Shown piece after piece: positions 1 through 10,199 of a stretch of 64,000 nt of DNA. A program made the translations under genes and the position numbers. Each line of letters starts with the position of its first letter. Positions within the stretch are counted from its first letter, which is position 1. The notes under the pieces were generated by a model, which was not told the origin of the DNA, searched no databases, and saw nothing but the letters and a program-made list of their open reading frames with translations. The DNA is from Zea mays (taxonomy: Eukaryota > Streptophyta > Magnoliopsida > Poales > Poaceae), in assembly GCF_902167145.1 (NCBI RefSeq), contig NC_050101.1, positions 110,947,789-111,011,788 of the forward strand, written 5' to 3'.

Positions 1-10
1 TGATACTCAC

Positions 11-1826
11 AGGAGTGTGGAAGACAGTAGGGTCAACTGGGGGGAACAATGGAGGTGGCGGAGCGATGCCCTGTGCGGCGCCAAGGCTCTGCATGTACTG
101 GAACATCTCCACCATCCTCTGATCAGCCGCCGCCCGCTCCGCCATTATCCTCGCCTCCATCTCTTCTAGTTGGGTCTGTAATATTACAAGCCAACGTTAT
201 AGTAACTCAAAGGCTAGGTATATAACTAAAGGAAGGACGAGTTACAGAAGCACTAACCTCGAGTTGTTGTATGTGATGCTGTGAGCTGTCGTGCCGAGGT
301 CGAATGGCTGGGCTCGAGCCCGTGCTCCTTGCTCTCACCTGAGACAGAGTGGGAGTGGAGGACGAGTCAATTGCCCCGTTGGCAATCCAGTACCGCCCAT
401 GTCTCTTGCCTCCTCCGACCCTCATGAGCACCTCGGGGTCGATAGGCTCGGTGCTCGGATCATAGTCTGGACCATGGACCTCCTGCGCCATGGCGGTGTA
501 GTCATGGAGGCGGCTGTAGACGGCGGGGTTGGTGTAGGCCTCGGGCCCGTCATCCGGGTTGTAGGTGACGTCGGACGTCGCCTTACCCTTATGGGCCATA
601 GCATAGGCCGAGAAGGTGGAACAAGGCCTGCCACCATGTGACGCCGACTGCAACAAAAACCAACGAGATAGTTAGAAATAATATCTAACTTAGTGCTATA
701 TATCTAAATAAAAAAGGTGGCGTACCCATGCTTCGGCATATTGGCCCAGGCTCCGGCTGCCTTGGTGGTGCGAGGGGCCTTGCATCTGCAAACGCCGTTC
801 TCGGCTAGCTGTGTGCACCTCGTCCCACTCAGCCGAACACCACCTATCCACCATCTGCTCCCAGCACAGAGGATGTGCGGCGCACCAATGTGGAATCACC
901 TGCAAAGTAAACACATAAAGTGCATATCAGAAGATAAAATAAAATTCATGCATGGAGTACTGGTACCAAACATGCATGACTTTACCTGCAGGTACTGCTC
1001 CCTGGTCAACGACATGGTTCGGGCTTGAGGTTTGGTCACCTTCTCCCCAAGGACGGAGCCGTGGTAGGTGATGATGGCCTGGATGCGGGCCTCATAGTGC
1101 ATGTCCACGACGAGCTTCTTACAGCACGTGGTGGCCACCACATCCGCCCTAGCCTCGTATCCAGCATCGCATCTGAAGAAATCCTGCATACAAAAACGAT
1201 GTATCCATACATTATTTCAAGAATTTGCAACGAATGCGACATATTTTATATTATACTAAGACTTACCCACAGCTCTTGCTTCACCCGCTCCGCCTTGTTA
1301 TTGAATTCCCTGCCGTCCCGGTCTACTGCATCGGGGGCGACGGCGTAGTGGTCGAAGGTGAAGGCTGGACCCGTCACTCCGGCGTACTCCACAAGTCCAG
1401 GGAAGTGTTCCCTGCACAGCAGGCCGAGGATGTTGTTGGGGGGGCGACGATGACCCCCAGCATAATCCAAAACCGTCCAAGACCTGTCCAAGTGATAAAT
1501 AAAAAGTATTAGTTTATATTATGATTTTGAACACATAATATGAACAAGAATGAAGAACATAAAGTTACATACCTCTCCCCTTCCGGCCGAATCAACGGCC
1601 GTCTGTCCCGAAGTATGGGACGCGGCGGGAGACTCGCGGGGCCTCGCAGGTAGATGCTCCTCGAACTAGAGCCGCCTGAACCTGAGGCGTCCTGCTGCTG
1701 GTCGTCGTCGTCCTGCTGCTGGTCGTCGTCGTCCTGAGGCGCCGCCTGCTGCTGCGCTGCCTGCTCTGCATCGTCCGCCGTCCTACTCCTCCTCCCCCTC
1801 CTCCTCCTCAGGAAACCGCCCACCAT
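11..1826 (-). CDS. CACTA second ORF, Transposase_24 (Ptta/En/Spm) family protein, partial
   Basis: Six exons can be read on the minus strand with GT-AG borders and matching phases: 1826-1573, 1483-1267, 1183-986, 899-726, 647-258 and 175-11, continuing past the window start (the donor at 5-10 reads gtgagt on the minus strand). The start MVGGFL at 1826 is followed by an Arg-rich patch, then two Gln/Asp runs (DDDDQQQ repeated), then the RSWTVLDYAGG block and a central domain with CREHFPG, TCCKKLVVDMHYEAR and HGSVLG. The C-terminal part has Ala/Glu heptads and EEMEARIMAERAAADQRM, a likely coiled coil. This is the plant CACTA accessory protein (TNPA/TNPD-like role: binding subterminal repeats and helping the transposase). 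About 466 codons are visible and uninterrupted. It lies just downstream of TNP2 on the same strand. Confidence 0.82.
946..977. repeat. 32-bp exact repeat, copy in intron of the second CACTA ORF
   Basis: Identical to 4181-4212. It lies in the intron between exons 1183-986 and 899-726 of the Transposase_24-type gene. Its ends are mutual inverted copies (ATGCATG near the start, CATGCAT at the end). Confidence 0.95.
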
Positions 1827-1928
1827 ATTTGTTCAACAACCTGCAATTAAGAGTAAACAAATAAGCACATATAAAAAGATGTATTTAAAAACAGGTGCGA
1901 AATAAAAAGTCATATAGCATTACATCGA

Positions 1929-4900
1929 TTAAAAATAATCTTCATATGTGTCGGGGTTAGCCGGATCATAACTCTCATCATCACTATCAAGCATTTCAAT
2001 CTCAACACCATCGGAAGACGCAACCTCATCATTGCCTTCAAGGATTACTAAGTCATTATCATTTTGCACCTCATCATCCTCCTCATCAACAACCATTTCA
2101 ATATCTACGTCCATTCCGATAGCTTCAGTTAAGTCTATCTCAAATCGCCCTTCTAGCCCATCTTCTTGGAAGAACTCTCCATCATATGTGTCCGGGTCTA
2201 AGTTGTAATCTTCATCGTTAGGAACAGGTAACCTCCCATGCGGCGATACCTTATACACAACATCTCAACCCTTAAGATGTTCTTTCGTTTGACACGCATA
2301 TGGGAGATAATACACTTGTGTGGCCTGTTGGGCCACGATATAGACATCGTCTCCTGCTAAGGTGGAATCTTGTCGAATTTCGACTATCACAAGATTAGAA
2401 TGTGTCCGTCTCGTCACTTGAGGGTCAAACCAATGACATTTGAATATCACTGGAGTAAGAGGTTTGGAACCATAAAAATTGAGCTCATATATTTCTTCAA
2501 TTCGTCCAAAATAATCGACATTGTCAAGGCCCGGCGTAAAGACTCCAGAACACGTTGTTTTCCGATTGGGCCGACTTTGGTCGTAGTGTGTTGTGCGAAA
2601 ACGGTATCCATTGACATCATACCCAGAATATTTCTTGACCCTATAAGCAAAGCCGTTGGCTACTTGTCTCAACTCGGCACTCATAGACGGATCTCTTTGG
2701 CCCTGCAAGTATTCGCAAGTTAAAAGACGCTAAATTGAGTTCAAAGACGTATCTCTTTTACAAACTAAGCACGTACCTTACGTTTGAACCAGGAAATGAA
2801 ATCGGGCAACCCATTTCTCGCACCCTTTCTAAGAAGAGCGTCATATTCCTGTGGAGTGGGGTCCCTTGATCGACGCCAGAATTCATGAAGAAATTGTTCC
2901 ATGTATGGCGTCACCTCTTCAAGGTTGGTCAATACGTATAGCATGATATGTCGCCACTCTTCATGTGTTAGGGTCTTCGTGGTCGAACCACTTGCGCTTC
3001 CGAGTTGGCCTCGAAATATGCTAAGGTTCGATTCATTGTCGCCATCATTGTAACGAGGGGGTGGATTATGCACGCTCGGCAGTTTGTCAACATAATAAGT
3101 TGTTGTGAAGTTTGAGACCTCCTCTAGAATGTATGCCTCTGCAATGGAAGCCTCGATTTTGCATTTATTTCTACATTTCTTTCGAATAGTCTTTAGACAT
3201 CTCTCGATTGGATAGCACCAACGTCCCTGCACGGGGCCCCGCATTCGTGCCTCATAGGGGAGATGAAGAATCAAATGCTGCATTGGATTGAAGAAGCCGG
3301 GTGGAAATATCTTCTCAAGCTTACACAGTAACACGGGGGCCAATCTTTCCAAGTCTGCAACCACGGTCCGAGATAACTCTTTTGCACAAAGCTGACGGAA
3401 GAAATAGCTCAACTCTGAAAGCGTTAGCCAGACATGCTCAGGGACATAGCCTCGAACCATCGCAGGAAGAATCCGTTCAATCCATATGTGGAAGTCATGA
3501 CTCTTCATCCCTAAGACTTGCATAGTAGATAAGTTCACCCCCCTACTCAGGTTAGCTGCATACCCATCAGGGAACATCAACATCTTGATCCACTGATGTA
3601 CTTCCTTCCTCTGGGCCCTGCTTAGGACGAAATCGGCCTTAGGCCTTCTCCATGTCTTTCCGCCACTTGGCGGCTTCATCTCTAGTTTTGGTCTATCACA
3701 TAACGCTGCCAGATCCACTCTTGCCTTCACATTATCCTTTGACTTATCAGGAATGTCCATAATTGTTGCCCACAGTGCCTCGGCAACATTTTTTCAGTGT
3801 GCATCACGTCAATGTTGTGTGGAAGGAGCAGGTCGTCATAATAGGGGAGCCGAGTCAAGCCAGACTTATGTGTCCACATATGCTGCTCACCATATCCCAC
3901 AAAACCACCTTCTGTATTGGCCACGAGCCCATCTATCTGTTGACGAATTTCGGCACCAGTCATCGTTGCAGGTGGACGGTCTGTCACTACGACACCTTTC
4001 GTAAAGTTCTTGATGTCTAGGCGGAATGGATGGTCAGCAGGAAGAAATTGTCGATGTTTATCGAAGGACGAATATTTGCCACCCTTTTTCAACCAAATGA
4101 ACCTGAGAGCTTCCTTGCAAACTGGGCATGGGAACTTACCGTGAACACACCAGGCACAGAATAGCCCATAGGCCGGTAAGTCATGCATGGAGTACTGGTA
4201 CCAAACATGCATTCTGAAGTTTGTCTTCGTAGCTCGGTCAAACGTCCATACCCCTTCCTCCCAGGCACGTACCAATTCATCGATCAAAGGCTCCATGTAC
4301 ACGCCCATTTTGTTCCCCGGGTGTCCGGGAATTATCAACGACACGAATATATTCTGCCTTTGAAAGCACACACCAGGGGGGAGATTGATTGGGATAACAA
4401 ACACGGGCCAACATGTGTACGGGGCAGCGCTCATTCCATAGGGATTGAACCCATCTGTGGCCAACGCAACACGTACATTACGAGCCTTTTCGGCTTTCTC
4501 ACGGTGAATGTCATCAAAGTGTTTCCATGCTTCACCATCTGATGCGTGCACCATCTTGTCAGGATGGTATCGTTTTCCATTTTTGTGCCAAGTCATCTGT
4601 TTCGCGGATTCCTCTGTCATGTACAGACGCTGGATCCTCGGTACGAACGGAAGGTGTCGTAGGATTGTCAAGGGGATGTCGAGCTGCCTCTTTTGTCCAT
4701 CACCAGAGTCTACCTCCATAAACCTAGACGAATTACACTTGGGACAGTACTTTGCCTCCGCGTATTCTTTCCTAAATAGCACGCAGCCCTTCGGACAAGC
4801 ATGAATCTGCTCATACGTCATCTTGAGTGCACGAAGTAGTTTCTGTGCCTCGTACATCCTCTTTGGCAGAACGTGATCATCCGGAAGCAGACTCCCAATA

Positions 4901-5433
4901 ACCGTCAACAAGCCATCGAATGCGTCTCTACTCATGCTGTACTGCGACTTGAACGCCATTACACGCCCAATGGCATCCAGTTGAGAAACCTTTGTCTGGC
5001 CGTGAAGGGGCTTCTGTGCCGCGTCGAACATGTCGTAGAACGCCTTTGCAGTCGGCTCTGGCTCGTCATCCATACATCCTCCCGTGTACTGTGCCTCCTG
5101 ATAGTCGTTCAACATATCCGCTACCCCCGCATCCTCGTCATAATCCTCGACACGTTGTCTCAGCACCTCCTCTCTCGTACGATGCGCTTCACCATGAAAT
5201 ATCCACCGAGTATAGCCCGACGTAAATCCATTCTTCCAAATATGTTCTACCATGGTCTTCTTTGGTTTTCTTTTCCGGTTGTCACATTTGCTGCACGGGC
5301 ATGGGACTAGACTAGCTCCTTTAGCAGCTTCGCCATATGCCCGTTCCACAAAATCATCGGTCTTTCTAATCCATTCAGTGGTGACATCGTTCCTTCCTCT
5401 ACGGCCCGTGTACATCCACTCACGGTCCTCCAT
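1929..5433 (-). pseudogene. TNP2-type CACTA transposase, frameshifted and nonsense-mutated
   Basis: Two exons, 5433-2777 and 2702-1929 (donor gtacgt, acceptor ttgcag). From MEDREWMYTG the order is: transposase-associated domain with the CPCSKC cysteines (about residues 1-80), TNP2 domain (HACPKGCVLFRKEY, CPKC, LDIPLTILRHLPFVPRIQRLY, ATDGFNPYG, PGNKMGVYMEPLIDEL), DUF4218-like block (LPYEARMRGPVQGRWCYPIER), DUF4216-like block (YDVNGYRFRT, FKCHWFDP) and a strongly acidic tail. The product would cut and join the element ends. Two lesions: a one-base deletion in an A run at about 3790-3795, after VMHTEK, shifts the frame; and a TGA at 2263-2265 follows EHLKG where the acidic tail should continue. 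Apart from these the reading frame is open, so decay is recent or partly due to sequence error in the A run. Confidence 0.9.
4181..4212. repeat. 32-bp exact repeat, copy inside TNP2 coding exon
   Basis: Identical to 946-977. Read on the minus strand it encodes the MHVWYQYSMH stretch just before DLPAYG of TNP2, so here it is constrained coding sequence. Confidence 0.95.
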
Positions 5434-6283
5434 CCCCTAACAGGTGCCTAGCAACAGAAAATTTCGGCAGCACCTCCTCTGCACGGGGAGGTTTCGAAAT
5501 CCTGCAAATAAAACTATCAGCACGATGGCTGTCTTCCACGCATAATTCAACGGCACGATGGCCGGAAATCCATGCATAAAATGATAAGGACATTCAACCT
5601 ACTCACAAATACCCTCATTCTCCTTCTCATTAAAAATGTGACTGTGTCTACTTTGATTACATTAATATAAACATGTGTTTGTTCAAATTAAATCATGGTA
5701 AATAATATTGTTTATTAACTAATGCCAGTTCGTTATCAACAAATGACCAAAACAGTAAAGCATTCATATAAATAATATTGTTTATTAACTAATAAACACG
5801 CAACATATAAACATGCATAAATTCATGAACACACATATAAACACGCATATAAACACGCATATAAATAATAAAAACACGCATAATTTATACCTTCGGCGAG
5901 GCGGCGTGGCGACGAGCGAGCGGGTGCGGCGGGGACGGCCGCGGGGAGGGGGCGGGCAGACGGCGCACGGCACACGGCCGCGGAGAGCACGACCGCACGG
6001 CACACGGCGGGCACGGCGCACGGCGCACGGCACACGGCACACGGCCGCGGAGGCGGGCGGCGCGGCGGGCACGGCGCACGGCCGCGGCAAGGGCAGACGG
6101 CGGGCGGGCGGCGCGGCCTCCGCGGCGGGCAGACGGCAGGCGGCGCGGCCTCCGCGGCGGGCAGACGGCGGGCGGCGCGGCGGCGGGCTATAAGGCGGCG
6201 CGGCGGCGCGGGCAGAGAAGTGAAGAAGCGAGTGAGAGAAGAGAAAGGAGAAAGAAGAACGACCGGCATAGGTATTTTTCTTC
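5434..6283 (-). promoter_or_regulatory. CACTA 5' leader/promoter region with GC-rich repeat block
   Basis: This is the non-coding stretch upstream of the TNP2 start. 5790-5880 is AT-rich with irregular tandem units around TATAAACACGCA. 5890-6235 is extremely GC-rich and made of reiterated CGCACGGCACACGG and GCGGGCAGACGGC motifs. On the minus strand CTTATAG near 6187-6193 could serve as a TATA-like element for a leftward transcript, but this is a guess. Long open frames crossing the block on both strands are composition artefacts with Ala/Arg/Pro-only translations. Confidence 0.5.
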
Positions 6284-6505
6284 TTTGCCGAGTGCCAGCG
6301 ATCTGGCACTCGGCAAAGTTTTTTTAAAATTGTAAAATATTCTTTGCCGAGTGCCAGATCGGCGGTACTCGGCAAAGAGTTCTTTGCCGAGTGTCCCCGG
6401 TGCGGCACTCGGCAAAGAGTCTTTACTACCTCTTTGCCGAGTGCCACACATCTAGCACTCGGCAAAGCCCTCTTTGCCGAGTGTCATCTCCAGACACTCG
6501 GCAAA
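6284..6505. repeat. CACTA subterminal hairpin array, inner block
   Basis: Repeated units of the form TTTGCCGAGTGCC, short spacer, GGCACTCGGCAAAG, each a small inverted repeat (for example 6284-6319, 6342-6378, 6390-6419). In CACTA elements such subterminal motifs are the binding sites of the accessory transposon protein. Confidence 0.85.
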
Positions 6506-7510
6506 GTGTATTTTCATTTTTTTTATTTTGTCTCCCAAACTTTTTGTGGTATGTTCCTACACTATGTAGACCTACATGTATCATTTGTGGACAATTATAA
6601 CATAGTTTCGATAGTTAGTAGATTTAGTTCGTGTATTTGAATTTCTTCAGAAAATTCAAATTTGAACTGCAGGTCACTCGAAACTTGGAAAACCGTGCAT
6701 GAAAAAATGATATTCATGTTACTTAGCATAAGTTACGACCGATTGCAGAAGCGTACCGGAAACTTCGAGCAACATGCTCACTAAACATGGCCGTGAACTT
6801 GGCATCCACATGTTTAAAAATTGTATAAAACACAAACAAAGTCAGAAAATCATGAAACTTGTCCACGTGTCATGATATCATATGTATAGGCTGTGATAAA
6901 AATTTTAGAATGTTTGGAGAAAGTTGTGAGACACTATGTGTAGAAACCTAAGAGATCCACATGAAATCTAAGAGTTGTTTCATGTGGATCTCTTAGGTTT
7001 CTACACATAGTGTCTCACAACTTTCTCCAAACATTCTAAAATTTTTATCACAGCCCATACATATGATATCATGACACGTGGACAAGTTTCATGATTTTCT
7101 GACTTTGTTTGTGTTTTATACAATTTTTAAACATGTGGATGCCAAGTTCACGGCCATGTTTAGTGAGCATGTTGCTCGAAGTTTCCGGTACGCTTCTGCA
7201 ATCGGTCGTAACTTATGCTAAGCAACATGAATATCATTTTTTCATGCACGGTTTTCCAAGTTTCGAGTGACCTGCAGTTCAAATTTGAATTTTCCGAAGA
7301 AATTCAAATACACGAACTAAATCTACTAACTATCGAAACTATGTTATAATTGTCCACAAATGATACATGTAGGTCTACATAGTGTAGGAACATACCACAA
7401 AAAGTTTGGGAGACAAAATAAAAAAATGAAAATACACTTTGCCGAGTGTCTGGATATGACACTCGGCAAAGAGGGCTTTGCCGAGTGTCTATTACGTAGC
7501 ACTCGGCAAA
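6434..7510. repeat. Long near-perfect inverted repeat, arms about 530 bp
   Basis: Left arm about 6434-6966, loop about 6967-6977, right arm 6978-7510. Positions pair as x + y = 13944. Tracking outward from the centre (cctaagagatccacatgaaa against its reverse complement) I see only scattered mismatches, such as at 6891 against its partner near 7053. The arms span both a non-repetitive spacer (6510-6960) and part of the GCCGAGTG subterminal array. An RNA crossing this region would fold into a very long hairpin. Confidence 0.93.
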
Positions 7511-7800
7511 GAAGCCTCTTTGCCGAGTGCCAGCCGTTGGCTCTCGACAAAGACTGACGGCCGTCAGCTCTGGGACGGCCGCTGACGGCCCTTTGCCGAG
7601 AGCCCCGTTTGCCGAGTGCGTGACCCTCGGCAAACTTGTCTTTGCCGAGTGCCTACCTGTGCCGAGTGTTTAGCACTCGGTAAAGGGGCTCTTTGCCGAG
7701 AGCCTAACTTTACCGAGTGCGGCACTCGGCAAAGCCTTCTTTGCCGAGTGCCCGACAAAAGGCACTCGGCAAAGAATACAACACTCGGCAAAGCCTCGGA
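7436..7800. repeat. CACTA subterminal hairpin array, terminal block
   Basis: At least seven GCCGAGTG/CACTCGGC motifs in direct and inverted order precede the terminal inverted repeat, as in the inner block. Units here are more divergent (for example GCCGAGAGCC variants at 7595 and 7693). Confidence 0.85.
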
Positions 7801-7811
7801 TTCCGGTAGTG
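7797..7811 (-). repeat. CACTA terminal inverted repeat (right end)
   Basis: Reads cggattccggtagtg on the plus strand, the reverse complement of CACTACCGGAATCCG. A diverged form of the same terminus bounds the small elements at 19295-19614 and 41024-41341. Confidence 0.9.
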
Positions 7812-7919
7812 CCTGCTGCATTGCATATGTGGTTAGTGCCGGCCGATGCTGCTGAGCATTGCTCAATCTTTATTCGGCGTTGCGCTTGCGCATGGAGATC
7901 GATACACACGCCTAATGCG
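7812..7919. repeat. Duplicated SERINC-upstream segment, copy 0
   Basis: Starting right after the CACTA end, this ~108-bp stretch matches 12905-13014 almost base for base (TGCATTGCATATGTGG through CACGCCTAATGCGT) and then diverges abruptly at 7920. A looser match is at 28835-28935, in front of SERINC pseudogene B. The function is unknown; it is probably promoter-proximal DNA of the SERINC family. Confidence 0.85.
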
Positions 7920-7961
7920 TTAATCATAATAATTAGGAGTCCCAAAGAGCGCGAGCACATT

Positions 7962-10180
7962 CTAATTCAGATAAGAAGATGCCTTATGCAGAAACACTCC
8001 CAATAGGAGTCTTGTCAAATACTGGGCCAGAGTTATGTCAACTATGCCACCTGGCAATGTCTGACCTTGCTGCACAAAAAAGGTGGAGTATACGTTAATC
8101 ATAATATGTAAACATGAAATGCACGCTATCAAGACAGAAAATATATATAAGTCAAGCTTAAATACTAACAGTATTAGGTGTAAGAGATTCATCAGCCCGA
8201 AGAACCTCATCAATCAACTCTCCAAATGTAGAAGCTAGATTGGACTGCTTTGTACCAATATTATTCAAACATTGCTTGATAGTGGCAAATATTTTGCCAA
8301 CCTCTAAGTCATAATAAATCAACTTAGCTTGGAACTTCTGGCGTTGATGTACAGGAAGCATCTGAATCTTATTTGCCATCAGGTCTTGCATAAGAGGCAG
8401 TTGGATGTTTATATTTGGAAGTCGACCATGTTGATTTGGGTCTTCATCAACTGTTTCTGGCCTCATTAGAGACTGAAGTAAAAAAATATAATAACGATAG
8501 AATAAGTATGGTAAAGAAACAGACAAACAAAGAACATAGTGAGTATGTGATCTAACCTCAAGCTGGCCAGTAGATGGCGATTTTGAGACATAACATGTCT
8601 CACTGCTCCTCCGAAACTGATGAAACCGAATGAAAATTAATAATTATGTATATGGATTGACTCATGCCATGAATTGAGATCATTATATGACTACTAAAAT
8701 CATTGGATTTGTAACTAGTCGTAAATAAAATTGTTGTAAAAAATAGAAAAATTATGATAGAAGAAATGAAGACTCACAGGGCAAACACCAAATGGTTCGC
8801 CACCCTGGTGAGGCTTCCGCTTATCGGCCATTGACAACGCCCTTATGATATTCTTATTAAAATACTTTATGCGCGGAGTGCCACTTTTGTTGTTTGGAGT
8901 AGCGGCATGGTGCAAATGGTCCAAATAATACAGCTACATAATATATATATATATATATATATATATCATGAGAATCATATACAAATAAACGTAAACACAT
9001 AATATATGTATGTATTTTCAAATTGCAATTGATTAATCTAATAAAAGATTTGCCAAATTAATTATGAAACTTACAAGAACAACGATGGAACAACCATATA
9101 TCGTCGCCGACACATTATTAATGCTCTTGTTGTGCCATTTCTGTGTAGCCTCACATAGGTCACTAAAAATTAGATGGCACCAATCAATTTGAGGGAATCG
9201 CTCTATTTCTTCTGTAAGTAGAACCTCATTGTAAGAAATAGACCAGCTAGCTATTGGGAATAGCAACAGGTTGAAGAGAATAAAAAAAACATCTGATAGA
9301 AAGATCATCATCCTGGCCTAGCCTCAATCTGTCCTGGAGCTTTGAAATAACAAATTCATCCTTGCTAATATTCAAGGAGGCCCGAAGTGTTGCCGCAGCG
9401 TTCGCTTCATCAATATTAAGTGGCTTTCCACCACCCAAATTTGGAAGACCCAATATCTGATGGACAGTCTGCTTGGTGATTTTGAGTTCTTTGTCTGAAC
9501 CAATACGAAGAGTCATGTCTCTGGGGTCTAGCTTTTGCATGAGCCAACAAAGAAGTGTTCGACATCCAATTGCATCAATTGTCATGTCAAGAATACTAGA
9601 GAATCCTTTTCTGACTATAGCTTGACGTTGCCTTTCATTCGATATCTGAATGGACGCAAGAACATCTCCTGGGTTGCATCTGATGTTGAGTCTCTGTAAT
9701 GAAAAGGTAGATAGATGGATAAATATGTTAATACTTAAATATCACAATTTATGCATTCTTATTTATACAAAGTTCCTTGGCCTATGACTGTTTTGGATTA
9801 ATGAGCTAAGGTAATGTAGAAAGCTATATCTTTCAGCACATAAGGTATGTATTGTGATTAGATGCATGATTAAAATATTGGAAACGATTAATTTCTGCAA
9901 TGTTGTAAACTCACCTGCGTCTTATTTGGGGCATCCATTGAGATATTGCACTTCTTTTTTGGTGGCTCAAAGTCATCTCATCATCCACATTAGGCATAGG
10001 AATCTTTTTAGCATCGGCTGCAACACCCCTCTTTCTATGCTGCGGAGGATCACCATCAGACCGCGTATTTGTAGGGTTCCCAATGTCTGTCGAGCGCGGA
10101 ATGTCAACACTGAAACATTCTTGACTTGACTCAATGATTAAACGCTTTGGATTGGTTGGGGGTCGATCAACATTCCGCAT
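7962..10180 (-). CDS. Hypothetical protein with plant-mobile-domain / Ulp1-N-like region; one frameshift
   Basis: Minus-strand exon model: 10196-9915 (first ATG at 10180), 9693-9075, 8933-8777, 8616-8557, 8472-8170 and 8069-7962, ending with a TAG stop. All borders are GT-AG. The second exon carries the pattern GFSSILDMTIDAIG, LLCWLMQKLDPRDMTLRIG, KELKITKQTVHQILGLPNLGGG, which resembles the plant mobile domain and the N-terminal module of plant Ulp1-like proteins (known to be spread by transposons). This is resemblance by eye only. A run of eight T (minus strand, near 9286) puts the frame off by one; with seven T the model gives about 504 codons. A diverged plus-strand copy at 21015-23500 shares the exon plan. 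Further 5' exons may exist towards 12255. No catalytic motif is recognised, so function is unknown. Confidence 0.55.
8938..8966. repeat. (TA)n microsatellite
   Basis: A short uninterrupted TA run inside an intron of the minus-strand hypothetical gene. Confidence 0.9.
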
Positions 10181-10199
10181 TATTAAAGCAGCAGCCTGC

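Larger units (their letters stand above)
1..7811 (-). mobile_element. CACTA (En/Spm-type) DNA transposon, 5' portion, left end outside window
   Basis: The right terminus at 7797-7811 reads, on the minus strand, CACTACCGGAATCCG, the classic CACTA terminal inverted repeat. Inside it lie dense GCCGAGTG subterminal motifs, then a TNP2-type transposase gene and a second Transposase_24-type gene, both transcribed leftwards from this end. That is the standard En/Spm layout. The three bases after the end are cct, the candidate 3-bp target duplication, but the other end is beyond position 1, so this cannot be tested. The element landed in a copy of the SERINC upstream sequence (7812 onward). TNP2 carries two disabling lesions, so the copy is probably not autonomous. 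An internal ~530-bp-arm palindrome near the 5' end is unusual. Confidence 0.93.

Noticed and set aside
3780..3800. Programmed -1 frameshift in TNP2
   Set aside because: An A run could slip, but there is no standard heptamer in phase and no obvious downstream structure, and TNP2 is not known to use frameshifting; a deletion is simpler.
5785..6465. Long Pro/Arg/Ala open frames on both strands over the GC-rich block
   Set aside because: They are composition artefacts of reiterated CGCACGG/GCGGGC motifs, overlap each other on both strands, and lie in the leader of the transposase gene.
6284..7800. GCCGAGTG hairpins as transcription terminators or a CRISPR array
   Set aside because: This is a plant CACTA subterminal region; units are self-complementary with variable spacing and no repeat-spacer regularity.
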